This document shows, one piece after another, positions 7,400 to 19,093 of a DNA stretch of 35,018 bases. The stretch is from Bacteroidales bacterium (GTDB lineage Bacteria > Bacteroidota > Bacteroidia > Bacteroidales > P3), in contig JAFVWV010000141.1 in NCBI GenBank assembly GCA_017501495.1, positions 1 through 35,018 on the forward strand. The letters are read 5' to 3'. Position 1 is the first letter of the stretch, and the number at the start of each line of letters is the position of its first letter. The position numbers and the translations under genes were made by a program. The notes under the pieces are model-generated. The model searched no databases. It was not told the origin of the DNA and was given only the letters and a program-made list of their open reading frames with translations.

Positions 7400-8449
7400 T
7401 TATTGAACGTCTTTCTCGTCAAGCGGCTGAGCCAGAAGGTTGGTGAACTGTCCGCGGCTGTCGAACTCCATACGTGTGTATTTTACGTCGCGTGTGCCTT
7501 TTACTTTCTGGCTTATCACCACGTAGGTGTAGGGTTTCGGTTTTTTGCCGTCGGCGCCGCGTACCTTCGAGTTGTACTCATACACGACCATCTTCTCAAT
7601 TTTGTATTTCTCGCCGTTGAACTTTTCTGCCAAATACTTCAGTATGCCGTTGTTATAGCGGTCTTTGACCAAGGTTTTGCCCGTCATGTAGGGCTTTTTG
7701 TTGTCGAGAGTGTAGACGCTTTCGCTCTTCACACCCTGCGTGTTTGTGTAGTAGGCTACAGCGTAATCGTTGTTGCGCATCACCCATTCCACAGAGCCCT
7801 TCACGCGGCGTCCGGTGGTCTTGTTGAAGTCGGCCAGGATAACCGAGTCGGGGGTGAACTTCTCCACCTGCGGCTGGTCCACTTTCGGGTTGGGTCTGCG
7901 GCGGTCGCGGCTGCTTTCGGTGCCGGTCTTCTCGCTGATTTTCTCGTCCGTGGCATCAGGGTTGTTGTGGGTGTAATAGTCGCGTTTCACGGCTTCGGGG
8001 TCGGGAGCGTTGCTCTTCATCAGCTTTCCACGCGTGTCGAATATCATCTCGCAGTCGTTTTCGGCTATGCCATTTTTGATGATGACCATTCGGTAATAGT
8101 TGTCGCCGTTCATCTCTTCGACGTAGTCGATGGTCTTGATTCGGTAGCCGGGGTAGTTGTTTACGAAGTAGGTGTTCATCATTGTGGGGCACTCTTCGGC
8201 TTTCACCGGGAATGTGCTGTACTGCCAGTCGCCGCCGGCGGTGAAGTAGCTGCGGCCGCTCTGTCCGTCGATGACCAGTTCGGCTATGTATTGGCCTGGA
8301 GCCTGATACCAAGTCTTCACCTTGTACGATTCGTACGTCTTCTCCAGGGCGAGGAGCACGCTGCGAGGCACTGCGGTCTCTTTGATTTTGGTTTGCGCGC
8401 CGGCTATCAGCGGCAGCACCATGAGGATGACTAAAACTATCTTCTTCAT
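7400..8449 (-). CDS. Secreted PepSY-like protein, hypothetical
   Basis: 349 residues with a clear signal peptide (MKKIVLVILMVLPLIAGAQ, cleavage after about residue 18). The mature part seems to hold two PepSY-like modules of the kind seen in many small Bacteroidota periplasmic proteins: residues about 20-145 (VLLALEKTYESYKVKTW, ending in the strand CEMIFDTRGKLMK) and about 205-340 (ending in YTRMEFDSRGQFTNL). A basic linker (SSRDRRRPNPKV) near 180-192 separates them. Such domains are thought to be inhibitory or ligand-binding; no activity can be assigned. The start is 47 bases downstream of the purA stop with no clear own promoter, so it is probably read from the purA transcript. Confidence 0.75.
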   Translation of the reverse strand: MKKIVLVILMVLPLIAGAQTKIKETAVPRSVLLALEKTYESYKVKTWYQAPGQYIAELVIDGQSGRSYFTAGGDWQYSTFPVKAEECPTMMNTYFVNNYPGYRIKTIDYVEEMNGDNYYRMVIIKNGIAENDCEMIFDTRGKLMKSNAPDPEAVKRDYYTHNNPDATDEKISEKTGTESSRDRRRPNPKVDQPQVEKFTPDSVILADFNKTTGRRVKGSVEWVMRNNDYAVAYYTNTQGVKSESVYTLDNKKPYMTGKTLVKDRYNNGILKYLAEKFNGEKYKIEKMVVYEYNSKVRGADGKKPKPYTYVVISQKVKGTRDVKYTRMEFDSRGQFTNLLAQPLDEKDVQ

Positions 8450-8496
8450 ATCAGGTGGTTTTCTAATTGAGTATCGCTTCTCGGCGTTTTATTGCA

Positions 8497-9789
8497 TTAT
8501 TTGAACAATACGTCTTTGCGGTCGGGGCTGATGCTTACGGCTGCTATGTGCACTCCCGTCTGCTGTTCGATGGCGTCAAGGTAGCCTTTCAGTCTTTCGG
8601 GCAGGTCGTCGTAGCGGTCGATGCCCTGCAGGCTCTGCTTCCATCCGTCGTATGGCGTAAATACTGGTTCGATGGGCAGGGTGTTGTATTCGAACGGTAT
8701 CTCGTCGGTCAGCTGGCCGTTGATTTTGTAGGCGGTGCACATTTTCACGGTCTCGAAGTCGTTCATCACGTCGGGTTTGGTGACGAAGAGGTCGGTGACG
8801 CCGTTAATCATGCAGGCGTAGCGCAGCGCCGGCAGGTCTATCCATCCGCAGCGGCGCGGGCGGCCGGTGGTGGCGCCGTATTCGTGGCCCAGTTCGCAGA
8901 GGCGGCTGCCCGTCTCGTCGAAGAGCTCGGTGGGGAAGGGGCCTGCGCCCACACGTGTGCAGTAGGCTTTGGTGATGCCCATCACCTTGCCTATGGTGCT
9001 CGGGGCCACACCCAGTCCGGTGCATACGCCGGCGGTGATTGTATTGCTGCTTGTGACGAAGGGGTAGGTGCCGAAGTCGATGTCGAGCATCATGGCCTGT
9101 GCGCCTTCGGCCAGCACCTTCTTGTTGTCTTTCAGGCATTGGTTGATGAAGTATTCGCTGTTGACGAAGCGGAATTTCTTCAACGTTTCGAGGCTTTCCA
9201 TCCACAGGGCTTCGTACTGGTCGAGGTCCATGCCGTCGATGCGGAACGCCTTGACGTCGAACCCCAGGGTCTGGGCCATACGTATGTGTTGCTCTTTGAG
9301 CAGTGTGTAGTGTTCGCGGAAGTCTGGGGCCAGCGTGTCGCCGACGCGGATGCCTGAGCGGGCAATCTTGTCGGTGTAGGCCGGGCCGATGCCTTTGAGG
9401 GTCGAACCAATCTTGCTGTTGCCCTTGGCCTGCTCGTTGGCGGCGTCCATCATGCGGTGGCTGGGCAGTATGAGGTGGGCTTTCTTGCTTATGAAGAGGT
9501 TCTGTGTGGCGTCGACGCCTTTTTCTGACAGGGCCTCGATTTCTTGGCGGAAGATCCGGGGCTCTATAAGCACGCCGTTGCCAATGAGGTTCACCTTGTC
9601 TTTGTGGAATATGCCGCTCGGGATGATGTGCAGCACATGCTTCATACCGTTGAACTCAAGTGTATGTCCCGCATTCGGGCCTCCCTGGAAGCGGGCTATC
9701 ACGTCGTAGCCCGGGGTCAGCACGTCGACAATCTTTCCCTTGCCTTCGTCGCCCCACTGCAGGCCTAACAGTACATCTATCTTTGTCAT
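8497..9789 (-). CDS. purA: Adenylosuccinate synthetase
   Basis: 430 residues, full length. PurA joins IMP and aspartate with GTP to give adenylosuccinate, the first step from IMP to AMP. The GTP-binding loop GLQWGDEGKGK is at residues 9-19 with catalytic Asp14, the second catalytic histidine lies in NAGHT near residue 42, and the segment TTGRPRRCGW contains the conserved arginine loop. It is preceded by its own promoter at 9855-9886. Confidence 0.98.
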   Translation of the reverse strand: MTKIDVLLGLQWGDEGKGKIVDVLTPGYDVIARFQGGPNAGHTLEFNGMKHVLHIIPSGIFHKDKVNLIGNGVLIEPRIFRQEIEALSEKGVDATQNLFISKKAHLILPSHRMMDAANEQAKGNSKIGSTLKGIGPAYTDKIARSGIRVGDTLAPDFREHYTLLKEQHIRMAQTLGFDVKAFRIDGMDLDQYEALWMESLETLKKFRFVNSEYFINQCLKDNKKVLAEGAQAMMLDIDFGTYPFVTSSNTITAGVCTGLGVAPSTIGKVMGITKAYCTRVGAGPFPTELFDETGSRLCELGHEYGATTGRPRRCGWIDLPALRYACMINGVTDLFVTKPDVMNDFETVKMCTAYKINGQLTDEIPFEYNTLPIEPVFTPYDGWKQSLQGIDRYDDLPERLKGYLDAIEQQTGVHIAAVSISPDRKDVLFK

Positions 9790-9854
9790 AATCTGTTTGT
9801 TACTATAGTTTGCGGCACTGTGCGTTGTGCTTGCCGGCCGCTCAAAATGCGATG

Positions 9855-9886
9855 CAAAAATACGAAACTTTTTTGATATGGTGAAA
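9855..9886 (-). promoter_or_regulatory. purA promoter
   Basis: Read on the minus strand: TTTC (9883-9886), 20 bases, then TATTTTTG (9862-9855), followed by a leader of about 60 bases. The surrounding TCAAAAAAG run resembles the rpmG promoter block. Confidence 0.6.
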
Positions 9887-13537
<3,651 letters not shown>

Positions 13538-13573
13538 TGCGGTATGTACATTGGCGGCCATGAGGCCGCGGTG

Positions 13574-13605
13574 CAAAGATACGCAAAAAAATCCATTCTC
13601 TAACC
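13574..13605 (-). promoter_or_regulatory. mfd promoter
   Basis: On the minus strand TATCTTTG (13581-13574) is a perfect -7 box. Twenty bases upstream the -33 position (13605-13602) reads GGTT, not TTTG, and lies in the heptamer array at 13601-13621. Transcription would start near 13567, 30 bases before the ATG at 13537. Confidence 0.55.
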
Positions 13606-13621
13606 TTAAACTTTAAACCTT
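13601..13621. repeat. Three AAACCTT-type heptamers at the mfd promoter
   Basis: TAACCTT, AAACTTT and AAACCTT in one register. The reverse complement (AAGGTTT/AAGGTTA) matches the heptamer found inside glmM at 20815-20849. The array covers the -33 position of the mfd promoter. Confidence 0.6.
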
Positions 13622-13645
13622 GTTCGGCGCCATTCATTGAAACCT

Positions 13646-13681
13646 GTTTTTCCAAAACAGAACGCCGGATTTTGGAAAAAC
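13646..13681. repeat. 12-bp perfect inverted repeat
   Basis: GTTTTTCCAAAA (13646-13657) and TTTTGGAAAAAC (13670-13681) are perfect reverse complements around a 12-base loop. An alternative small hairpin (CTGTTTT with AAAACAG) overlaps the left arm. It lies in the divergent mfd/adhesin region and could be an operator or a structured RNA; neither can be decided from sequence. Confidence 0.6.
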
Positions 13682-13773
13682 GGCGATATATGGTTGTGTA
13701 ATCGGCGAGGGGTCATTTTGGGATGTGTTGAAAATTAGTGATTTGCAGTGGTCGCCAATGGCACCTCTTGCCT

Positions 13774-13866
13774 CGTTGTACGCTATATGTACGCTACTTG
13801 TACAGTACTTGTACGTTTATAAAGCGTACATATACTGTACAAGTACTGTACAAGTACTGTACAACG
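13774..13866. repeat. 93-bp imperfect palindrome of 11-bp units
   Basis: Positions i and 27640-i pair without gaps: about 36 of 46 pairs are Watson-Crick and several others G-T. The left arm is four 11-bp units with an 8-bp core (TGTACGCT or TGTACAGT, last TGTACGTT) after 3-bp spacers CGT, ATA, ACT and ACT. The right arm has the inverse units. It ends 89 bases before the -33 box of the adhesin promoter. Unit length, copy number and total length match the palindrome at 1-94. Confidence 0.88.
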
Positions 13867-13955
13867 GGCGAAGAGGATGGGGTAGAGGAGATAGGATTTT
13901 GGAGTAGGAAATTAGGAGGTATGTCATGGGACAAATGTTAAAAAAAGAGAAAATA

Positions 13956-13987
13956 TTTGGATGTTTGCGAAAGAATGTGTAACTTTG
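13956..13987 (+). promoter_or_regulatory. Promoter of the T9SS adhesin gene
   Basis: TTTG (13956-13959), 20 bases, then TAACTTTG (13980-13987), a full match to the Bacteroidota consensus. Transcription would start near 13994, leaving a leader of about 98 bases before the ATG at 14092. Confidence 0.75.
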
Positions 13988-14091
13988 CTGCGACCTTTCT
14001 TGAGTGGGTGAAAGTATATTTTGCTGTTGTAAAAGAGAATGTCGGCTATTCGATAAAAAACAATCAAACAAAATAACAAAATCAACAAATT

Positions 14092-17000
14092 ATGAAAAGA
14101 CACGTACTGTTATTGCTTGCGGCGCTGCTCAGCGGCGCGCTGGCACAGGCCCAGGTGACGGAGTTTCCGTACACGCAGAGCTTCGAGAACGGTCTCGACG
14201 GTTGGACGGTCATCGACGCCGATGGCGACGGCTACAACTGGGAAGCCTACTTGTGGAACTATTCGTCGGGCGACATGCCGCACGGCGGAAGCCATTCGGC
14301 GCTTTCGCGTTCGTATTCTGAAGACCAAGAGGTGCTTACGCCCGACAACTGGCTTGTGAGCCCGGCCATCGAGCTCGGCTCCGACCCGCTGGATTTCTCG
14401 TGGTGGCACCTGACGCAGGACCCCGCCTATCCGGCCGAGCACTACGCCGTCTATGTATCGACCACCGGCAACACGGTGGCCGACTTCACCGGCGAGCCCC
14501 TCTTCGAGACCACCATGACGGCGTCTGATGCCGATTGGACCTACAACGAGCTGTCGCTTGCCGATTATGCCGGTCAGACGATATATATCGCCTTCCGCCA
14601 TTTCAATTGCACCGACATGTTCTACTTCCACATCGACGATATCAGCATCGCTGCTCCTGCTGCCTGCGGCGCACCTTCCAACTTGGCCGTGAGCAGCATC
14701 ACCACCACTGGCGCCAACCTGACCTTCGACATGCCGACGAGCGCCAGCAGTGTGGTCTTCTACGTCAACGGAGTGCAGCAGGCCGACCTCACCACAGGCA
14801 GCTACACCTTCACCGGCCTGACCCCCGGCACCGACTACACCATCTGGCTCTATTCGGTGTGCGACGGCGACACCTCGGTGCGCGCCAGCACCGTGTTCCA
14901 GACCGAGTGTGTGAACATCAGCGAGCTGCCCTACACCAACGGCTTCGAGGCGGGCAACGCCAACTGTTTCACCTACGAGCCTATGTACTGGCATGTCAAT
15001 GCAAGCAACTATGGCTACAACAGCGCCACGGCTGTCTATTCCGCTGCAGGCTCCACAGGCTACCCCCTCATAACCCCGATTATCGAAGTGCCGGCCGATG
15101 CCAACAACATGCGCTTCGAGTTCCAGGCATATCCGATGAACGCAGCTTATTACTCAACCGATGTAAGCTTCAAGGTCTATGTTTCGGCGACAGGTTCGAC
15201 CGATTTCTCGGACGACAGCTTTGTCGAGGTGATTGACACCACCACTCAGTCGAGCGACTATTTCCCCATCGTTGTTTCGCTCGACGAGTATGCCGGACAG
15301 AGCATCACCGTTGCCATTGAGAACACAACACCGACCAGCACGAATTCGGTCTACCTCTTTGTCGACGACGTCACGATACGCAGCACCGACATGCCTGTGA
15401 TCAGCATGGCTGCCACGGGTGTGGCCGATGTCAACATTCCGGCCACCTTCAGCGCCACGCTGCTCGAGGGCGACACAACGAGCCTCAACTGGACATGGAC
15501 CTCGACCATGGCCGATGCCGGCAACGCCACCATGACCCCCGACGGAGCCTCGGTGGAGATGACCTACACCGCCACCGGTTTCGACACGCTCACCGTGAGC
15601 CTCGACAACGGTTTCGGCACCGTCAGCGCCACGATGGTTGTCACCGCGCGCGACCTCAGCCCCGTCACCGAGTTCCCCTACAGCAGCGGCTTCGAAGAAG
15701 GACAGGATGCCACCAACTGGGGCTTCGAAAACGGCTCCAACGCCTGGGCCGTGGGCGCCGCCGCCCACAACAACGGCTCGGCTGGCCTCTACATCAGCAA
15801 CGACAACGGCGCCACCAACGCCTACGATATTGCAACGACCACGTGGTCGTATGCATTCCGCGCACTCAACATCAGCGAGCCCGGCGACTATGCCGTGAGT
15901 TTCGACTGGATGGCCAACGGCGAGAGCACGTTTGACTATCTGCGTGCTTTCATCGCCCCCGGCACCACGACGCTGACGGCCGATGTGGCCGGCGGCATCA
16001 GCTACAGCGCTCTGCCCAGCGAATTTATCGCCATCGACGGCGGCGCCAAACTGAACCTCAGCTCCATCTGGCAGACCCAGCAGGCGGTGGTCAACCTCGC
16101 CCAAGGCTCCTGGCTGCTCGTCTTCGCCTGGCACAACGACGGCTCGATGGGCTCGCAGCCCCCGGCAGCTATAGACAATGTGCACCTGATGATGCTGAAC
16201 TGCACCGCCCCCACGGCGCTGACCTTCGACGTGGTCGGCACCGACACGCTGGCCTTCCACTGGACGCCGGGCGAGAGCGAGTCGCAGTGGCTCGTCGAGG
16301 TGGGCGACAGCATCAGCGAGACCGTCACCGACACCTTCTTTGTGGCCGAAGGCCTTACGAGCAACACGATGTACAGCGTCAAGGTGCGCGCCCTCTGCGG
16401 CGACAGCGACACGAGCCTTGCTGCCGCGGCCACAATGCGCACCATGCGCGTGATGGAGCCCGTCACCGAGCTGCCCTACACCACCGGCTTCGACTCTGCC
16501 GACACCGACAACAACCTCTGGTTTGTAGAGAACGGCGCCAACGGCTGGTTTGTTGGCCCCGCGGTGCACAGAGACGGCGACCAGGCCCTCTACATCAGCA
16601 ACAACAACGGCGCCTCCAACACTTATGACATCGGCACCTCCACGTGGTCGTATGCCTACCGCGCCCTCAGCCTGCCAGTTGGCGACTATGCCGTCAGCTA
16701 CGACTGGCGCGCCTGGGGCGAGGACAACTATGACTATATCCGAGTGTTCCTTGCTCCGGCTACCATTACACTCACCGCCGATGTTGCCGGCGGCCTGAGC
16801 ACCACAGCCACGCCTGCCGGCTATATTGCCCTTGACGGCGGCGGCAAGCTGAACTCCGACTCCACATGGACCACCCGCCAGGAGACCCTCACCATCGACT
16901 CCGCTGGCCTCTATATCCTTGCCTTTGCGTGGCACAACGACGGCTCGGCGGGCACGCAGCCCCCGGCGGCTATAGACAATGTGGTCTTCGCGGCCCTCAC

Positions 17001-19011
17001 CTGCCCTAGCACCTCGGCCCTGGCCATCGACAATGTCACTACTGACAGCATTGCCTTCCATTGGAGCCCCCGCGGCGAAGAGACGGAGTGGGCGGTTAAC
17101 ATTAACGACAGCATCGTTGTGACGGTCACCGACACCTTCTACGTGGCCGAGGGCCTGACGCCCTCCACGAGCTATGCCATCAGCGTTCGCGCCGTATGCG
17201 GCGAAGGCGATACGAGCTTTGCCTCGACAGCCACCGTGCGCACCGAGTGCGCCGACATCACCGTGCCCTACCTCGAAGACTTCGAGGGCGACGGCCACCT
17301 CTGCTGGAATATCCTCAACTACTATACCACGAGCACATACACCGGTATCTATACTTCGTCGACCTACGCCACGAGCGGCAGCAATACCTACCGCTTCTAT
17401 CCGGGCCACAGCAATGAGCCGGTCTTCGCGGTGATGCCGCGCTTCGGCGCCGTGGCCGACAAGATGCTTGCCTTCAACCTCTGCGGTTCAAACTATGTCA
17501 ATGTGCAGGTGGGCACCATGGCTACGCCTACCGACACCACGACCTTCGTGCCGCTCTACACGATTGGGTCCATCCCGTCCTACACCCCGACGCCCTTTGA
17601 GGTCTACTTCGATGCCGACACCACCGGCAACCAGTATATCGCCTTCCGCTTCGGCGTCAACTCGTCGTGGGGCTACAGCGCCTACCTCGACGATGTGCAG
17701 GTGATTGTGGCTCCGAGCTGCCGCCGTCCGACGGCTGTGGCCGCCAGCGAAATCACTACCACCAGCGCCACCGTCACCATCACCGACACCACCAACGTGG
17801 GCAACTACCACCTCGTGGTGCTCAGCGGCACCGACACCGTCGTCAACGAGACCGTCACAGAGCTCACCTACAACCTCACCGGCCTGACGGCGGCCACCGA
17901 ATACACCGTCATCGTCAGCGCACTCTGCGACGACGGCACCGAGACCATGACCACCACCAATGCCTTCCGTACAGAATACGATTGCCCAGACAACATCACG
18001 CTGCCTTGGACCGAAGACTTCAGCATAGACGAGGTGGTCGAATGCTGGACGAGCCTCGACATGGACTTCCTCTCCAACGACGACTGGACGGTGAGCGACG
18101 GCAGGGCCAGAACGAGCTACAACGAAAGCGGCGCCGCCAACGACTGGTTTATCAGCCCCGCCATCGAGCTGCCTGCCGATGCCTCCGGCCTTGTGGTGCG
18201 CTACGACGTCTCCGGCTCCTCGTATACTGACTACTACGACGATACCTATACCACCCACTATCAGGCCCGCATCTCGACCGTCGGCACCGACACGGCCGAC
18301 TTCTCGATGATCCTCGCCTCCGAAGATCTGGTCGATTCCATGACGACCCACAGCTTCTCGCTTGCCGACTTCGCGGGTCAGACTATCCGCATTGCCTTCA
18401 TCCACGACAGCTACAACGACAACGGCGTCATTATCGACAATGTCTACGTTGGTCCCGGCACCGCCACCGATACCGCTATCGGCGGCCAGACCCCCGGCCC
18501 GCAGCCCACTGCCTGCCAGACCCCGACCAACCTGCACACTGTGGCCTTCGACTCGGTCAGCGCCACCCTCGATTGGACACCCGGCGGCAGCGAGACCAGC
18601 TGGGAACTCGAAGTGGACGGACAGACCCATGCCGCCGCCAACCATCCCTATGTGCTCAGCGGCCTGACTCCCGCCACACAGTACAGCGTCCGCGTGCGTG
18701 CTGTCTGCAGCACGACAAGCCAGAGCGCCTGGAGCACGGCTTTGAGTTTCACCACCACCGCCGACACCGGTGGCGCCGGTATTGCCCGCGAGGGCGAACT
18801 GAGCTTCCGCCTCTTCCCGAACCCCGCCAGCAGTGAGGTGCGGGTCGAGTGCGACGGCAAAGTGACGGTTGCGGTGCTTGACCTCAACGGCCGCGAACTG
18901 TTGCGTACAGAGGAAAAGACCTTCTGTGTAGAGGGTCTGGCCAAAGGTGCCTACTTTGTGCGTATAACTTCAGACGGCGGCACGGCGGTGCGCAAGCTCA
19001 TAGTGCGATAA
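14092..19011 (+). CDS. T9SS-secreted multidomain adhesin-like protein (choice-of-anchor J, Fn3)
   Basis: 1639 residues, predicted to cross the outer membrane through the type IX system and become surface-attached. Signal peptide 1-20 (cleaved after AQA). Then six jelly-roll choice-of-anchor J (cleaved adhesin-like) modules at about 21-188, 280-435, 525-700, 800-965, 1055-1205 and 1295-1470, each opening with PYxxxFE-like and ending with a DDV/DNV strand. Fibronectin type III-like domains lie between them (about 192-276, 704-786, 968-1048, 1208-1290, 1490-1570) and a PKD-like segment near 436-520. The last 70 residues are a type A sorting domain (FRLFPNPAS, LDLNGRELLRTE, GAYFVRI, KLIVR). Modules 3 and 4 are a duplication with an 801-bp DNA period. 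Own promoter at 13956-13987. Ligand unknown; a protease domain is not seen. Confidence 0.93.
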   Translation: MKRHVLLLLAALLSGALAQAQVTEFPYTQSFENGLDGWTVIDADGDGYNWEAYLWNYSSGDMPHGGSHSALSRSYSEDQEVLTPDNWLVSPAIELGSDPLDFSWWHLTQDPAYPAEHYAVYVSTTGNTVADFTGEPLFETTMTASDADWTYNELSLADYAGQTIYIAFRHFNCTDMFYFHIDDISIAAPAACGAPSNLAVSSITTTGANLTFDMPTSASSVVFYVNGVQQADLTTGSYTFTGLTPGTDYTIWLYSVCDGDTSVRASTVFQTECVNISELPYTNGFEAGNANCFTYEPMYWHVNASNYGYNSATAVYSAAGSTGYPLITPIIEVPADANNMRFEFQAYPMNAAYYSTDVSFKVYVSATGSTDFSDDSFVEVIDTTTQSSDYFPIVVSLDEYAGQSITVAIENTTPTSTNSVYLFVDDVTIRSTDMPVISMAATGVADVNIPATFSATLLEGDTTSLNWTWTSTMADAGNATMTPDGASVEMTYTATGFDTLTVSLDNGFGTVSATMVVTARDLSPVTEFPYSSGFEEGQDATNWGFENGSNAWAVGAAAHNNGSAGLYISNDNGATNAYDIATTTWSYAFRALNISEPGDYAVSFDWMANGESTFDYLRAFIAPGTTTLTADVAGGISYSALPSEFIAIDGGAKLNLSSIWQTQQAVVNLAQGSWLLVFAWHNDGSMGSQPPAAIDNVHLMMLNCTAPTALTFDVVGTDTLAFHWTPGESESQWLVEVGDSISETVTDTFFVAEGLTSNTMYSVKVRALCGDSDTSLAAAATMRTMRVMEPVTELPYTTGFDSADTDNNLWFVENGANGWFVGPAVHRDGDQALYISNNNGASNTYDIGTSTWSYAYRALSLPVGDYAVSYDWRAWGEDNYDYIRVFLAPATITLTADVAGGLSTTATPAGYIALDGGGKLNSDSTWTTRQETLTIDSAGLYILAFAWHNDGSAGTQPPAAIDNVVFAALTCPSTSALAIDNVTTDSIAFHWSPRGEETEWAVNINDSIVVTVTDTFYVAEGLTPSTSYAISVRAVCGEGDTSFASTATVRTECADITVPYLEDFEGDGHLCWNILNYYTTSTYTGIYTSSTYATSGSNTYRFYPGHSNEPVFAVMPRFGAVADKMLAFNLCGSNYVNVQVGTMATPTDTTTFVPLYTIGSIPSYTPTPFEVYFDADTTGNQYIAFRFGVNSSWGYSAYLDDVQVIVAPSCRRPTAVAASEITTTSATVTITDTTNVGNYHLVVLSGTDTVVNETVTELTYNLTGLTAATEYTVIVSALCDDGTETMTTTNAFRTEYDCPDNITLPWTEDFSIDEVVECWTSLDMDFLSNDDWTVSDGRARTSYNESGAANDWFISPAIELPADASGLVVRYDVSGSSYTDYYDDTYTTHYQARISTVGTDTADFSMILASEDLVDSMTTHSFSLADFAGQTIRIAFIHDSYNDNGVIIDNVYVGPGTATDTAIGGQTPGPQPTACQTPTNLHTVAFDSVSATLDWTPGGSETSWELEVDGQTHAAANHPYVLSGLTPATQYSVRVRAVCSTTSQSAWSTALSFTTTADTGGAGIAREGELSFRLFPNPASSEVRVECDGKVTVAVLDLNGRELLRTEEKTFCVEGLAKGAYFVRITSDGGTAVRKLIVR

Positions 19012-19044
19012 CAGACAAATCGGCAGGCAGAGACCTGCAAAAAA

Positions 19045-19080
19045 AAGCGGCGTTCCGATACAATAATCGGGGCGCCGCTT
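19045..19080 (+). terminator. Strong hairpin between adhesin gene and porX
   Basis: AAGCGGCG (19045-19052) pairs with CGCCGCTT (19073-19080), with an inner CCGAT/ATCGG pairing. An A-run precedes the stem but no T-run follows on the plus strand, so it is an atypical terminator or attenuator between the adhesin gene and porX. Confidence 0.5.
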
Positions 19081-19093
19081 CGTTATAGGGGGT

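Noticed and set aside
13725..13941. Short overlapping ORFs across the 11-bp-unit palindrome
   Set aside because: About 60 codons in two overlapping frames, produced by the repeat; no initiation context or plausible protein.
15154..17409. 751-residue minus-strand ORF within the adhesin gene
   Set aside because: Mirror of the repetitive Asp/Thr/Ala-rich adhesin codons; no domain and no start signals.
19012..19044. Small GCAGG/CCTGC hairpin followed by an A-run as a terminator
   Set aside because: The run after the stem is A, not T, on the coding strand, so it does not fit an intrinsic terminator for the adhesin gene.
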